The notes below the pieces were generated by a model, which saw nothing but the letters and a program-made list of their open reading frames with translations, did not search any database and was not told where the DNA came from. A program made the position numbers and the translations under genes. From Brassica napus (taxonomy: Eukaryota; Streptophyta; Magnoliopsida; Brassicales; Brassicaceae): a DNA stretch of 64,000 nucleotides. Below, in pieces: positions 36,642 to 46,935 of this stretch. The DNA lies in the NCBI RefSeq assembly GCF_020379485.1, contig NC_063451.1, positions 22,550,630-22,614,629 on the forward strand. The letters run 5' to 3'. Each line of letters begins with the position of its first letter. Position 1 is the first letter of the stretch.

Positions 36642-38402
36642 ATGACAAAAACAACAGGTGCTTTACCAAAGAAGTTTGGTCCACCAAAGAAAGGTTCACT
36701 AGATATGGGAGATGCAAGCACTTCGAATAACAACAATGGGCAAGCTCAAGCAAAGAAAAAGGTTGATAAGGGAAAGGATGTGGTTATTGCGGCTGAGGAA
36801 TCTGATCATAGCTCGAGTGGAAGAGAGGGGCAGGTTCAAGCCAAGAAGAGGAAGAGAGTAGCTACGAAGCCAACCGTCAAAGTACCATCCGCCACCGCAA
36901 TCAACAATAAACTTAGAGCCATGGAGATTCAGCCCTCTATATTTGTTGATGAGGAAATACTTGAGAAGTTGGGGATCCTCTCCGATGTGCAGCTTCTTCT
37001 TGGGAACATGGGACTTTGGAAAATGATGTCTACATGCCAAAGAGGATACCCGGTACCAGCCTGTCAATTCCTATCAACCCTTGAAGCCACATTCCACATC
37101 TCTCATGATCCTCATGAAACCGAAGGTCATGGCTTCATCACTTTCAAGGTGGATAGAAAGTCTTACAAAATGGGTTTCAAAGAAATTGCAAGCGTAATGG
37201 GGCTTCGGGACAGAAAGAGGCATAAGTTCAAGAAGTTTGAGGATGAACTCAATAAGTTTTGGAAGGAGATTGAAGCCGGTGAGTACGACATTAGCGCTAT
37301 CAAATCCGCTGACATCCTCCACCCGGCTCTTCGCTATGTTCATAAGATCTTGGCAAGCACCCTATATGCAAGAAAAGAAGTGGGGAGGATTGTGCAAGAC
37401 GAACTACACTTCCTAATATTCGGGACTAGCTCGGTTACCAAAGATTATAGACAAGGGCGCTATGAGCATCAACCGGGGATAGTTGGGATCTTTATCGAAC
37501 GTCTCATCTATTACAAGAAGTGGGCATGGACGAACCATGACAAGAAACCGAAGTTGTTCATCTTGGGATTCATCACACCCTTGCTTGAAGCGATGAATAT
37601 TCCACTAGTCGGGGACGAAATTGAATTCACTGGGATGGATGAGGTACATTTAGACCGGACTGGTTTTTTGGATGGGATCCTTGATGGGAAGTACATCTAT
37701 CGCTACAAAAAAGGGTCGAGGAAAGAATCTTGCAGTGTGCTTCTCCCATGCCTTCCTTCAACCTCATTGCGATACAGGGAAAACCTCACATTCAACCCTC
37801 CTTCTTCAGCACTTTTTCATCCAGCCACACAAGAAATACCCTTGAAGATTTCAAGAAAGAAGAGGCAGCCTGATGATGATTCTACTCAGTCCGAAGACGT
37901 TGAGCAGCCTCCTTCGAGCACGGTTTATGGGAGCTCTCGTTACTACTTTGAGCCGCTAACAACTGCTCTCCCCGACGGTCCACTTCGAGATGCCCACAAC
38001 CAGATCCGAGCACTCCAGCGAGGTCAAAAGTATCAAGATAGGACCATCTCAAGGCTAGTAAAATCAGTAAACTACTTAGCGGGAAAGCTGAAGAAGTTGA
38101 CCATGAGGACAAGGAGATCCCATGCTTCCACAACAGAAGCAAGTGAGGAGGAGATCCGGGATGACGTGCAAACAGAAGCGACTGAGCCGGTACAAGATCA
38201 CCGACATTCTTATCATGGAGATGCCACTACCACTCAGTCCTACTATGAAGCGCCTCGCTCATCAGTCCGCGAACCACGTGCACGCAGAAACCAACGCCAA
38301 AGGCATCCAGTCCCTTCACTACCTTCTCCGGACACTGACAACGAGTCGCCCTTTGTCCCTACCTCGGACACAGATGAGCAGCTCGGCCACACCGAGCCAT
38401 GA
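36642..38402 (+). CDS. Athila second ORF (ATHILA ORF-1 family-like), 586 aa
   Basis: An intact frame downstream of pol in the same orientation. The N-terminus is low-complexity and basic with a nuclear-localisation-like KKRKRVATKP at about residue 68. The central region, about residues 90-370, contains ISHDPHETEGHGFITFKV, IASVMGLRDRKRHKF and HPALRYVHKILASTLYARKE. I recognise this as the ATHILA ORF-1 domain often found beside Athila pol genes. A likely coiled coil lies at about 450-495 and a Ser/Arg/Pro-rich tail ends in GHTEP. I see neither a signal peptide nor transmembrane segment, so an envelope role is not supported here. The function is unknown. The start is the first ATG after a candidate splice acceptor. 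The opposite-strand frames at 36699-38142 are shadows. Confidence 0.85.
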   Translation: MTKTTGALPKKFGPPKKGSLDMGDASTSNNNNGQAQAKKKVDKGKDVVIAAEESDHSSSGREGQVQAKKRKRVATKPTVKVPSATAINNKLRAMEIQPSIFVDEEILEKLGILSDVQLLLGNMGLWKMMSTCQRGYPVPACQFLSTLEATFHISHDPHETEGHGFITFKVDRKSYKMGFKEIASVMGLRDRKRHKFKKFEDELNKFWKEIEAGEYDISAIKSADILHPALRYVHKILASTLYARKEVGRIVQDELHFLIFGTSSVTKDYRQGRYEHQPGIVGIFIERLIYYKKWAWTNHDKKPKLFILGFITPLLEAMNIPLVGDEIEFTGMDEVHLDRTGFLDGILDGKYIYRYKKGSRKESCSVLLPCLPSTSLRYRENLTFNPPSSALFHPATQEIPLKISRKKRQPDDDSTQSEDVEQPPSSTVYGSSRYYFEPLTTALPDGPLRDAHNQIRALQRGQKYQDRTISRLVKSVNYLAGKLKKLTMRTRRSHASTTEASEEEIRDDVQTEATEPVQDHRHSYHGDATTTQSYYEAPRSSVREPRARRNQRQRHPVPSLPSPDTDNESPFVPTSDTDEQLGHTEP

Positions 38403-38511
38403 GGTACCACACCTCTTCCCTATCATTGTATATACCAATTTTTTTCATTTCATATTATCCTTATTTTCGGTATCTTTCTTGATCTTAATTACACAGAGAC
38501 TGTGTGATTTA

Positions 38512-38523
38512 AGTTTGGGGGAG
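38512..38523 (+). promoter_or_regulatory. Internal copy of the polypurine tract
   Basis: AGTTTGGGGGAG here is identical to the terminal polypurine tract at 39939-39950, but 1.4 kb upstream, just past ORF2. It could prime plus-strand synthesis internally. Confidence 0.7.
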
Positions 38524-38525
38524 GT

Positions 38526-39938
38526 ACCAAGTGTCTAATGTTTGTTTGGTTGAGCTTTGAGTCATGCATTGTTAATAAAAAAAAAAAAAAAAAAAAATTT
38601 GAAAATCACAAAAACAAGCATCATTTGCATTATTAGGATCGAGTCTAGAGCATTTAGGATTGCATCATGCATATGGGATAAGGATTAAACCTACATTGCA
38701 AAGAACTCATGTTTAGAACTCAATTTGATATCCTTTGTAATCATGGCAAGTTGCTTGAGCGTCTTTTGAAAAACTTGTAAACTTCGAGCCTTGTAAACTC
38801 CTCTTGAAACTCATTGATTGTTGAAACCTACTCATCTTTGAAGCCAACTCCAATCTTAATTGAACTAAATGAACTTAATGCTCCTTGCTTATGGTCTCTT
38901 GAGTGCTAAGTCATGGCTTCATACGCACTTGAGTTTGTCTCTCCATTTTTATCAATTCTATTCATCTTTTGACAACTCAAGTGGTAGTACACTCCTTAAA
39001 CTCTTCCTTCCTTTCAAGCCATCACTAATTGTTGAGTGAGGTCTTTTTGGAAAGTTTTACATGTGCATAATGTTGAGAGTAATCGGAACGACAATGTTTA
39101 GTCTCCATTATTGCTAGCTATAAGACTCACATTGTCTAGCTTCTAGGATGAGATGATTTTGATTTGAGAATTTGATCTTGGGAGTGTGAGCAAAAGTATG
39201 AAAAAGAGTGAAAAGAAAGAGTGCTAAAGAGTGTACAAAAAGAGTCTAAAAGAAAATTAGTCACTAGGGACAAGTGAAGAGAGAATAAAGAAAAAAGTGA
39301 AAAATCCCTAGTTGACAAAGAAAAAAAAAACAAAGAAGTCAAAGTAGAGAGAGTGTCTTTTAAGTGATCTTAGAGTTTTGGGTGAGTGAAAAAAAAAAAA
39401 AAAAAAAAAAAAAAAAGAAAAAAGAGTTGGTCATTGGGAAATAAGAGTAGAACTTGTATAACATTTGGGAAAAGGATAGAACAATATAGATTGAGAATTG
39501 TATGCATAAATTGTTCCTTTTCTTAGATATATTATGCATAATGTCAAGACTACTAAGTTTTTGAGAGTAAGTCACCTTAAAAAAATAAATCATTTAAGCC
39601 TCTTGATTCACTATGCATTCTAGCCATTTCATTCCAAACCAAATGATTTGGACCAATTGACCATTTACAAGAATTCACCTATGATTTTGCTAAATGAATG
39701 TGAGAGTTGGTTGATTTGTTTGTTTGTGGATCCATGATGATGAGTGTAGAGATTAAAGGAGTTAAGATAGGCCTAGAGAAGTTAGAGTTGGAAAAAGTCT
39801 TTGCTCTTGCTATTTGATATTATTACACTAGGATATCAAGTTGATGGTTAAGAAGAGTTCTTTTGGTGATGAGCCCCCGCCTTCAAACTTCTTCTCCTTC
39901 TTTGCTTTGAAAGTTTACTTGTGGACAAGCAAAAGTCT
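38526..39938 (+). other. Non-coding 3' region of the Athila element
   Basis: About 1.4 kb without coding potential. Oligo-A runs lie at 38577-38597 and 39388-39416. The sequence is otherwise a mix of short T- and A-rich words. Confidence 0.7.
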
Positions 39939-39950
39939 AGTTTGGGGGAG
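39939..39950 (+). promoter_or_regulatory. Terminal polypurine tract of the Athila element
   Basis: AGTTTGGGGGAG ends 1 nt before the 3' LTR at 39952. Confidence 0.9.
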
Positions 39951-39951
39951 T

Positions 39952-41357
39952 TGATGTCTTGAGATTTTACATGATTTACTTGCCATTTTCATACTCATTT
40001 GAATCACTTAAAATGCATTTAGAGTCAAATTTGGTGCATAGCATATGCATGTGTGGTATTGTAGGTTTGGTGAGGCTAAGTTGGAGATATGAAGGTTTGG
40101 ACAAGAAAAATGGACTTGATGGAATTGAGTAGATGAGATGGAGTGAAGCTGGTGCGGCGCGGGCATGAACTGCGGTCTCAAACCGTCCGTAATATGATCC
40201 GAGAGACCCAGCCCGTGGGGACAAACCGCGGCCTAGCTTCGCGGCCTTAAGCTGTCCGCGGTAATGGACGCGCCAAGCGACGCGGACGACGGGCGCGGGT
40301 CAAGCCAAGCCGCGGAATTTGACCAGAGGCATCATGTTCTGAAGCGTGTACTGCGGCCGTGTAACGCGGCTGGGAGCCGTCCGCGGTGAAGGACGCGGGC
40401 GTGTACCGCGGACTGAGGCCATCCGCGGCCGATGCCGAAACTGACTTGACCACTTGTTTTTCGGGTCAAACCCGGGCTTGTCGGGTTGACCCGGTTCGAG
40501 TTTTAAACACTATAAGCACCTTCAAGACCTATTCTGAGGATCTATCTTGTTTTTCCAGAAAAAGAACACAAAAACTCTACCAAGAGAAAAGCTTGAATCT
40601 TTAGTATCTTTTCTTCTTATTTTCTTGTATTTGTTTGATTGATCACCAATCATGATTAACACCAAATCATCTTTGATTCTTGGGTTTATCATGAAGAGTA
40701 GTGAGTAGTTACCTTTGGATTCATGGGTTAAGGAAGATTAGGGTGATTAAGTGTAGATCTAGGGTGTTTTGTTGTAGATCCTTCTTATTCTTTGCTAGTA
40801 GAGTGATCTAAATGCTATTTTAGAGTTGGCCTCTCTAAAGTTGAGCTCTAGACATTTCATACCTGAAAAGTGTTGATGAAATGTCTGATCCAACTCTCCT
40901 AAGCTTTTAACACTCTTTACCAAAGAGATTTGTTGTTAAAGGTGTTAAAATGGCTATTAGACTTGATTTTAATGATTGCTTAGATGATATTCAACCAAAG
41001 AGATTTGATGCTTGAGTTATCTTGGTGAATGAACATCCATCTAGAGATAGAGTTTGTTTAGGAGTGTATCTAAGCCTAAGGTTGATAGATTGATTGAAAA
41101 GTACCACCTTTAGATTGAAACTTGATCACCCAAGGTCATTTCCCTTAGCCCATGGGTTCTCCCATCTCATAAAACAAAAGAAAGTTTGTTCTTATTTGCA
41201 TTTTAGTAGTATTTTAGTCCAAAAACATCTTATCACTTGATTGCACTTAGATTAAGTATGAACTTGTATTCTCTTTGATTCAAAATGCTTAGAAATGGAT
41301 TGACATCTTAAGTACTACTTTGATTTGAAACATTGGACCCGAGAAAAGTCCATTTCA
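39952..41357 (+). repeat. 3' LTR of the Athila element
   Basis: 1406 bp. Visible changes against the 5' LTR are few, several being G/A or C/T in CG or CNG context (for example at about 40151, 40162, 40189 and 40262), as expected from decay of methylated cytosines. Confidence 0.96.
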
Positions 41358-41378
41358 AAAGAGATCATTAGTAATATA

Positions 41379-41626
41379 CTCCCTCTGTTTTTTATGTAGG
41401 TAGTTTTAGGTGAATGCACGATTATTAAGAAAGTTATTAATTTTTCCAAAAATAGCATTTGATATAAAAATTAGGTGTAGTCTAAACCAATCATAAATAA
41501 GTATATATTATTTGATTGGTCACACAATATCCAATAAAATAAAAGTTACTTAAAATTATGAAAACTACTTATATTTTGAAACAAACAAATTTTACTTAAA
41601 CTACTTACAATAAAAAACAGATGAAG
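41379..41626. mobile_element. Stowaway MITE, 248 bp, inside the TRIM 5' LTR
   Basis: Ends CTCCCTCTGTTTTTTATG and ...TAAAAAACAGATGAAG form the Stowaway inverted repeat. TA duplications lie at 41377-41378 and 41627-41628. The TRIM's intact 3' LTR shows the empty site (AATATATAAGATAG), so the insertion is proven by comparison within the window. Confidence 0.9.
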
Positions 41627-41944
41627 TATAAGATAGATGAATCACTCCTCTTATTACCAATTGGTTTTAGGTTGGAAGCCGATCTAGCTTAATATGGTAT
41701 CAGAGCCCGATCCAAACAATCCAACCCGATCCATTATCGATCCAGCCCAAAGTCGGCCCATCGATCCTTGCCCAAACATTCCGAGATTGACGCTCAAAGA
41801 GCCATCATCTCGAGATGGCGTATTAGGGACATAAGTCCCACATCTGGTATTGAAAGAGATCATTAATAATATATAAGATAGATGGGTCACTCCTCTTATT
41901 ACCAATTGGTTTTAGGTTGAAAGATCATCTAGCTTAATAAACAA

Positions 41945-43195
41945 AACACGAAAAATTGCATGCGGCTTATACAACTTTGAATACTTATCTAAAAATTAAT
42001 GAGTTAACTTATTTGTTAGATTGCTTGACATAATATAAGTTCATTTATCTGTTGAGAAAGACGAAACAATCATAAAAAGGTTGCTCACATGTCAGCAACT
42101 AAATCAATCACGAACTTGTGTCAGACACATGCATATACACAAATACACTGTAATTACTTTTTGTCAAATACACAAAACTCACAGTACTGTAATTATTATT
42201 GCCCGGAGACAAACCATTATTCTACTTGGATTCTCTACGTATTCTGGAGGATCCCAAAGCTGGCTCCCACATACTATTGACCATATACTTTGGGAATTCC
42301 TCAACTTCCTCGGCTGTCAACGAAGATGCAGATCATAAGTAGATGAGACCCTAGAGATATGGTGCATTTCTTACGGTAAGAAGTGTCTCTTTGTCTTCAT
42401 CAGTCTTGTTTTGAATCGGTTGACTCAACAAGTGCTTTAAATTGTAATTCTTTTGTAGGTCAAAGTGGGCGCTTCAGTGATTATATATATGTACCTCGCT
42501 AACACCTTTTTGCTTTCAAAAGGAGAAAACATGAAAATAACAATGATAACCGGGGAGTAATGTGTACACTCAGCACATGAATCAAAAATGAAACAGTTAA
42601 AATCCTCTGAGAATCTCCCCTAGAATTCAAATAATATAATCAGGACAGATGATCACAAATATTCTTCCAGGCCAGGAGTGCATCGCAAACACCATTGTTT
42701 CAAAGGAGAAAACATGAAAATAAACAGATAACTCTGGAGTATGTGTACACTCAGCACATATAACAAAAATGAAACAGTTAAACGCCTCTGAGAATCTCAC
42801 CTAGATCAGGACAGAGACAAATATTCTTCAGGGACATTTGTTTCTCTTGCAGTGCAGTCGCAACTAAGCATTGATGTTAACCTTGAATTCTTCATAATCT
42901 CTCTGTGTCCAGGATTAGAAAATGAAGTTATGTATAAAGGAGCTAGGATACAAACCTTCATGGTTCATCGTTCCCCAAACTCAAATGGCTGCAAAAGAAA
43001 GTGAAACCACCAAATCAGATTATGTGGTTTTAGTTTAAAAATATAAAAAGAGAATGAGTCCGTTTAACCACAAATCAAATTCTCACTGTCATTACCTCTA
43101 TACCGTGAGTAAAGCGTTTAACCTCAATCAGATTCTAGCCGCCGTACGATTAGCTCTACTGTGGCTCGTCTCAAATGTACAAACCCATCGGTGAG
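41945..43195. other. Intergenic DNA with a ~185-bp tandem duplication
   Basis: No gene recognised. 42514-42695 and 42698-42840 are diverged copies sharing CAAA(A)GGAGAAAACATGAAAAT, GTACACTCAGCACAT and AATGAAACAGTTAAA. A less AT-rich patch at 43080-43200 is probably part of the element ending at 44111. Confidence 0.5.
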
Positions 43196-43200
43196 AAAAA

Positions 43201-43628
43201 TGACAAGTTTCTTGGGCTTCCAACTTAAAACCAATTGGCGATAAGTGGAGTGGCCCAAGTCCCTTATATATTACTCAAGTCCCTTATATTATTTCCAATG
43301 TGGGATCTTCTCTCCAACACCCTCCCTCGAGATAATGGTGTGTATAACCATTAATCTCGCAGAATCCATCATATACCCCTCCGAGATAATGCTTCTTTTC
43401 TAGCTATCTCGAAGAACTGAGCCTTCTATGGGTCATCAGCTAATGGGATGATCAGGCCACTTTCCTGGCCGGATTAATGGGTCAGGGTGTTGGGCTGGCT
43501 CTGATACCATGACAAGTTTCTTGGGCTTCCAACTTAAAACCAATTGGCGATAAGTGGAGTGGCCCAAATCCCTTATATATTACTCAAGTCCCTTATATTA
43601 TTTCCAATGTGGGATCTTCTCTCCAACA
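43201..43628 (-). mobile_element. Complete TRIM retrotransposon, 428 bp
   Basis: Two 119-bp LTRs (43201-43319 and 43510-43628) differ at about one position. Flanking AAAAA (43196-43200, 43629-43633) is the target duplication. The tRNA-Met primer site (plus strand GGCTCTGATACCA, 43497-43509) abuts the right LTR and a minus-strand polypurine tract (GAGGGAGGG type, 43320-43332) abuts the left LTR, giving minus orientation. The ~190-bp interior is non-coding. The near-identical LTRs imply recent movement. Confidence 0.93.
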
Positions 43629-44011
43629 AAAAAAGAAAGGCATCGATTTATATATTGAGAAGGGGAGAAGACGAAGAGAGCTTGGAGTCCGGAGATGATG
43701 TTGTTACTCAATACTCACTTTTAATTGGGCAGCAATATCTAGCAGTCCAATATCTAGCAAAAAAAAGTGGAATGTGGAAGATAGAAAGTTTTGTAACAGA
43801 CTGGTTTTGATTTTTGCAAGCGGCAAGAAATATAGCGGAAGAGTGTAAATAATTGATAACATGGCTCTCTGTGAGTGTTAAACCAGAAGAGTGGGATAGA
43901 CAAACAGATTTGGCATCCCTGTAGATATTAGGGCTATGGAAGTATTACGATTGGGCCGAATATCTGGAAGCGCTGAGATGCTTTCGTGGCCTAATAGCTT
44001 GATTATTAAGA

Positions 44012-44111
44012 AATGACCGTGATAACGTGGTGGTTTAATTGGTTGAGAATACTTTGTCCTATGTGGACAGGTTTAGGAACCTCTAAATTAGTTCTTTTTA
44101 TATAGTAGTGA
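44012..44111 (-). mobile_element. 5' terminus of a Helitron on the minus strand
   Basis: Read on the minus strand from 44111 it starts TCACTACTATATAAAAAG after an A, then CTGTCCACATAGGA. This aligns over ~70 bp with the Helitron start at 8979. The element would extend leftward, and the TRIM at 43201-43628 is probably inserted in it. I could not place its CTAG end. Confidence 0.55.
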
Positions 44112-44193
44112 TTTGCAACATTAATATTCAAATATCGTTTCCTTAAACTGATCAACTAAATTTATGATTAAAAAAGTTTTAAAAAAAAACATA

Positions 44194-44415
44194 AACTATT
44201 TAACTTTTTTTTTTGATGACCCTGGTTATCCGTAGCCTCGAGAGGATCCGACTATCGCCAATGACCGTCCACCGGAGCTTAGCTGGAGAGCTTGAAACTA
44301 TTTAACTTTTTTTTTGATGACCCTGGTTATCCGTAGCCTTGAGAGGATCCGACTATCGCCAATGACCGTCCACCGGAGCTTAGCCGGAGAGCTTACCGGA
44401 ACTATTTAACTTTTT
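44194..44415 (-). mobile_element. SINE-like insertion present as two tandem copies
   Basis: Three copies of AACTATTTAACTTTTT (44194, 44296 and 44400) alternate with two ~85-bp inserts that share GATGACCCTGGTTATCCGTA and a GGAGCTTAGC tract. In the minus orientation each insert ends in oligo-A. The layout is an insertion with a ~16-bp target duplication, then duplication by unequal exchange or a second hit at the same site. Confidence 0.7.
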
Positions 44416-45117
44416 AACATATGTATTCAAAGTAAATGCATAAAAAGAAAATGTTAAAGAAGAGTTGAGCTAAAAAGTCGGTTGAAACTTGAAACTGAGC
44501 AAATAATAGTGAGACAAGACAAGTCCTAGTAAATGCCCAAGACATTGCAGCTCTGCAATACTTCATATATTGATGAACGTTTGAAACATGTGGTCATGTT
44601 GTAACTACCTTAATTTGTAACCCATGAAAAAAATATTCATCTACTTTGAAATCATCAAGAAAAGAAATCTAGACAACCTTAATTTGTAAAGTTTTCGAAA
44701 CCTGAAAAGCCCCAAAGAAAATGAAGAGCAGAGAAACATAAAGTGTGGTCGAAATCATATTGTAATACTCAAGCTGTCTCTTCTCAGAAAGATGCGTGGC
44801 TAAATATCATCATCTCACCATGCATTAATTTGCTTATACGGTTTGTTTTAAAGTATTTCTGTCACACTGTTAAATAGCATCTGCTCGTTTACCAATGCAA
44901 TGCAGTAATAAAGTTACATAGCTTTCTTTTGATAGCTCCCTCAGGTTAAAAAAAAGCTCAAGAACCAAAATAACATAAGATATATACATATTGGATTTTT
45001 TTGCCCGTGCAAAGAATCTTGTTCTTCTTCTTTCTTCTTTTGTCAGTCCATTTTCACATGCCACTTGTCTTTATACGTTAGAGGTAATAACAAAACAAGA
45101 AGACAGGCTTTGTCTTA

Positions 45118-46935
45118 ATGGAAATGGGTAGAAAATGGTCCAGTGGAGGCAGATCCAGGAACAAATCCAGTGAAGCTAATGGCTGCATCCCTGCTCTTTA
45201 CCACTTTTTTCATTCTCGCCATTTTTACTTTCCTTCACGTCATCATCATCACCACCAACCAAGTTTTGATTCTCCCTCAAGATATCCAAAAGGTACTAGC
45301 CTTCTCTTTATAGACGTTTCTGCTGTTTGGTAATCATTTTGTAAGTTCAAAAACATGTTCATTGTGGTCTGTGGACCAAGCACTTAGTTTCATAGAGGAT
45401 TTAGGTTCGTTGTATAAAGCACTTGGGAGTGTTGTTGTTGTTATTGAAACTTGCAGGCTTGGTTGCGCCACGAAACAGCTTGGAGTTAACAGAGGAGTCT
45501 TCACTATCAACAAATTACAAGGAAAAAGATAGCTTAAACATCTCTGTAAGTCAGCATTAATTATTATTACATTTCAAGAGTAGCTAAAATAGTAACCAAG
45601 TGACAAATTCAAATTCAGGTTGGCGGGAAAAGGTCAAACCTTAGAGCTCTTATTTTTGATAGATCCTCTGATAACTACAACTCACCTAGCGCCAAGTCAC
45701 CAAACCTGGTGGCTAGACTCATGGGTCTTGATCTTCTTCCTGATAACTTAGACATTAATAGATCATCAAGAAAAAGTTTAAGAGGACATAGACTCACTGA
45801 GAACTGCTCAGGGATAAGATCTTTGCCTGAGAGCCCCAGGGTCTCTTCTGCTCGTAAATCTGATTCCGACGTTCGTCGCCTCTCTCTTCAGCTAAACAGA
45901 GAGAATAAGCATGAAGACTCTGTGTGTCAGAGGCTGAAAGAGGAGGAAAATCAAAGCCCGGAAAATAATGAGAGGGTCATCACTAGAAGACTTGGCATGG
46001 ATATAACAAACTTGCTTGAGAACAGAAGGGCGAGACAAGGACAAGACCAGATTAAGCATAGGAAAGTGAGAAGCATGTCTTCACAGAAAGAGAACACACT
46101 AAGCTCCAGCCCCACATTTGTGTTCAAACATGATAAGATCTCTCAAGAACCAACAAGAAAGCTGACCCTTTCAAAACATTCCAAGAAGAACCTCAAAAAC
46201 GTGGATGAACAGCCGCTAAGACCTACCAACGTATGCAAGAAAGTGTGTAGTAAATCAAAGTTCTCTCCTCATTCAACACCCAATAACCAACAGAAGCAGA
46301 GACAAGCTTTCATCTCTACATCAAGATGTGATCGTTTACACAAGAAAGAATGCAAGCAAATCCCAAACTCATCAGCTGTCGCTGCCTCAGAACGTCCCCG
46401 GAAACAGGTACACATGTCTATGTTTTCTTACTCTCTCTTCAGGGTCGAGTCGATTCTAAGATTTTGGAGGCCATAAATATTTACTAAAAATTAAATATTT
46501 TTTTAAAACATAATTTGAAATTTTATGTCTATGTATATTACCTCTAAAAGTTATGGGGATCAAAGCTAATGTTTTACTGGCGTGTCCAGATCCGGCCATG
46601 TCTCTCTCTCTCTCTCAATGCAGTCACTGATTTTTCATGTAACGTTTTAGATGGAAAGAGCGGAAGGACCGGAACAGAAAGAAGATGGGACGATATGCCC
46701 CGGTCAGATGTATAACTACGAGGAGAAGCTTCCTCAAGAACTTCTAAGTTCCAGTTCTTCCCGTTCAACAACCGTTTCTGCCACCTTCTCCAACGTAGGA
46801 AGAACCAAAATCTATTTTGAATATCTTCCGGGGATGAAAAAGCTTGAAAAAGAAGAGGAAAGGGTGGTCGCTGTGATTGAGCGGCATATCGTAGACGCAC
46901 TCGTGCTAGAAACGGTAAAATTGGCTTGCGTTTGA
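45118..46935 (+). CDS. TRM/DUF4378-type protein (TRM23/TRM24-like), 4 exons, 445 aa
   Basis: Exons are 45118-45292, 45457-45545, 45619-46407 and 46651-46935, all GT-AG, with phases that join without stops (175+89+789+285 nt). The product starts MEMGRKWSSGGRSRNKSS and has a His-rich tract near residue 42. VARLMGLD at about 119-126 is the conserved motif shared by plant TON1-recruiting-motif (TRM) and DUF3741 proteins. The middle is basic and Ser-rich. The C-terminus (IERHIVDALVLETVKLACV) resembles the end of a DUF4378 domain. TRM proteins bind TON1 or microtubules and shape cortical arrays; that role is inferred by family. At4g25430 or At5g51850 are the likely Arabidopsis relatives, from memory. 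The gene converges on the MADS gene 760 bp away. A 5'-truncated copy lies at 60124-61521. Confidence 0.8.

Larger units (their letters stand above)
27527..41357 (+). mobile_element. Athila-type Ty3/Gypsy retrotransposon, 13.8 kb
   Basis: The LTRs of 1406 bp at 27527-28932 and 39952-41357 begin TGATGTCTTGAG and end TCCATTTCA. They are flanked by a perfect AAAGA duplication (27522-27526, 41358-41362). Only about seven differences between the LTRs are visible by eye. The primer site TGGCGCCGTTGCC (28937-28949) matches the 3' end of tRNA-Asp, as in Athila elements. A single gag-pol frame has the domain order protease, reverse transcriptase, RNase H, integrase. A second long ORF (36642-38402) follows pol after a 2-kb GC-rich, duplicated leader. 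The element sits in the 5' LTR of a TRIM. Confidence 0.96.
27490..41939 (+). mobile_element. TRIM retrotransposon disrupted by two nested insertions
   Basis: A terminal-repeat retrotransposon in miniature. Its intact 3' LTR is 41821-41939 (119 bp). The 5' LTR is split into 27490-27526, 41363-41378 and 41627-41694. The initiator tRNA-Met primer site (41695-41707, TGGTATCAGAGCC) directly follows the 5' LTR and fixes plus orientation. Target duplications AACAA at 27485-27489 and 41940-41944 bracket the whole 14.45 kb, showing that everything between is one TRIM plus what landed in it. Without the insertions it would be about 365 bp. The LTR is related to that of the TRIM at 43201-43628 (TCCCACAT, AATATATAAG, CCAATTGGTTTTA). 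I associate both with the Katydid-like TRIMs of Brassicaceae. The first LTR dinucleotide is TA instead of TG. Confidence 0.9.

Noticed and set aside
46574..46900. 108-codon minus frame, also at 61160-61486
   Set aside because: Antisense of TRM exon 4.
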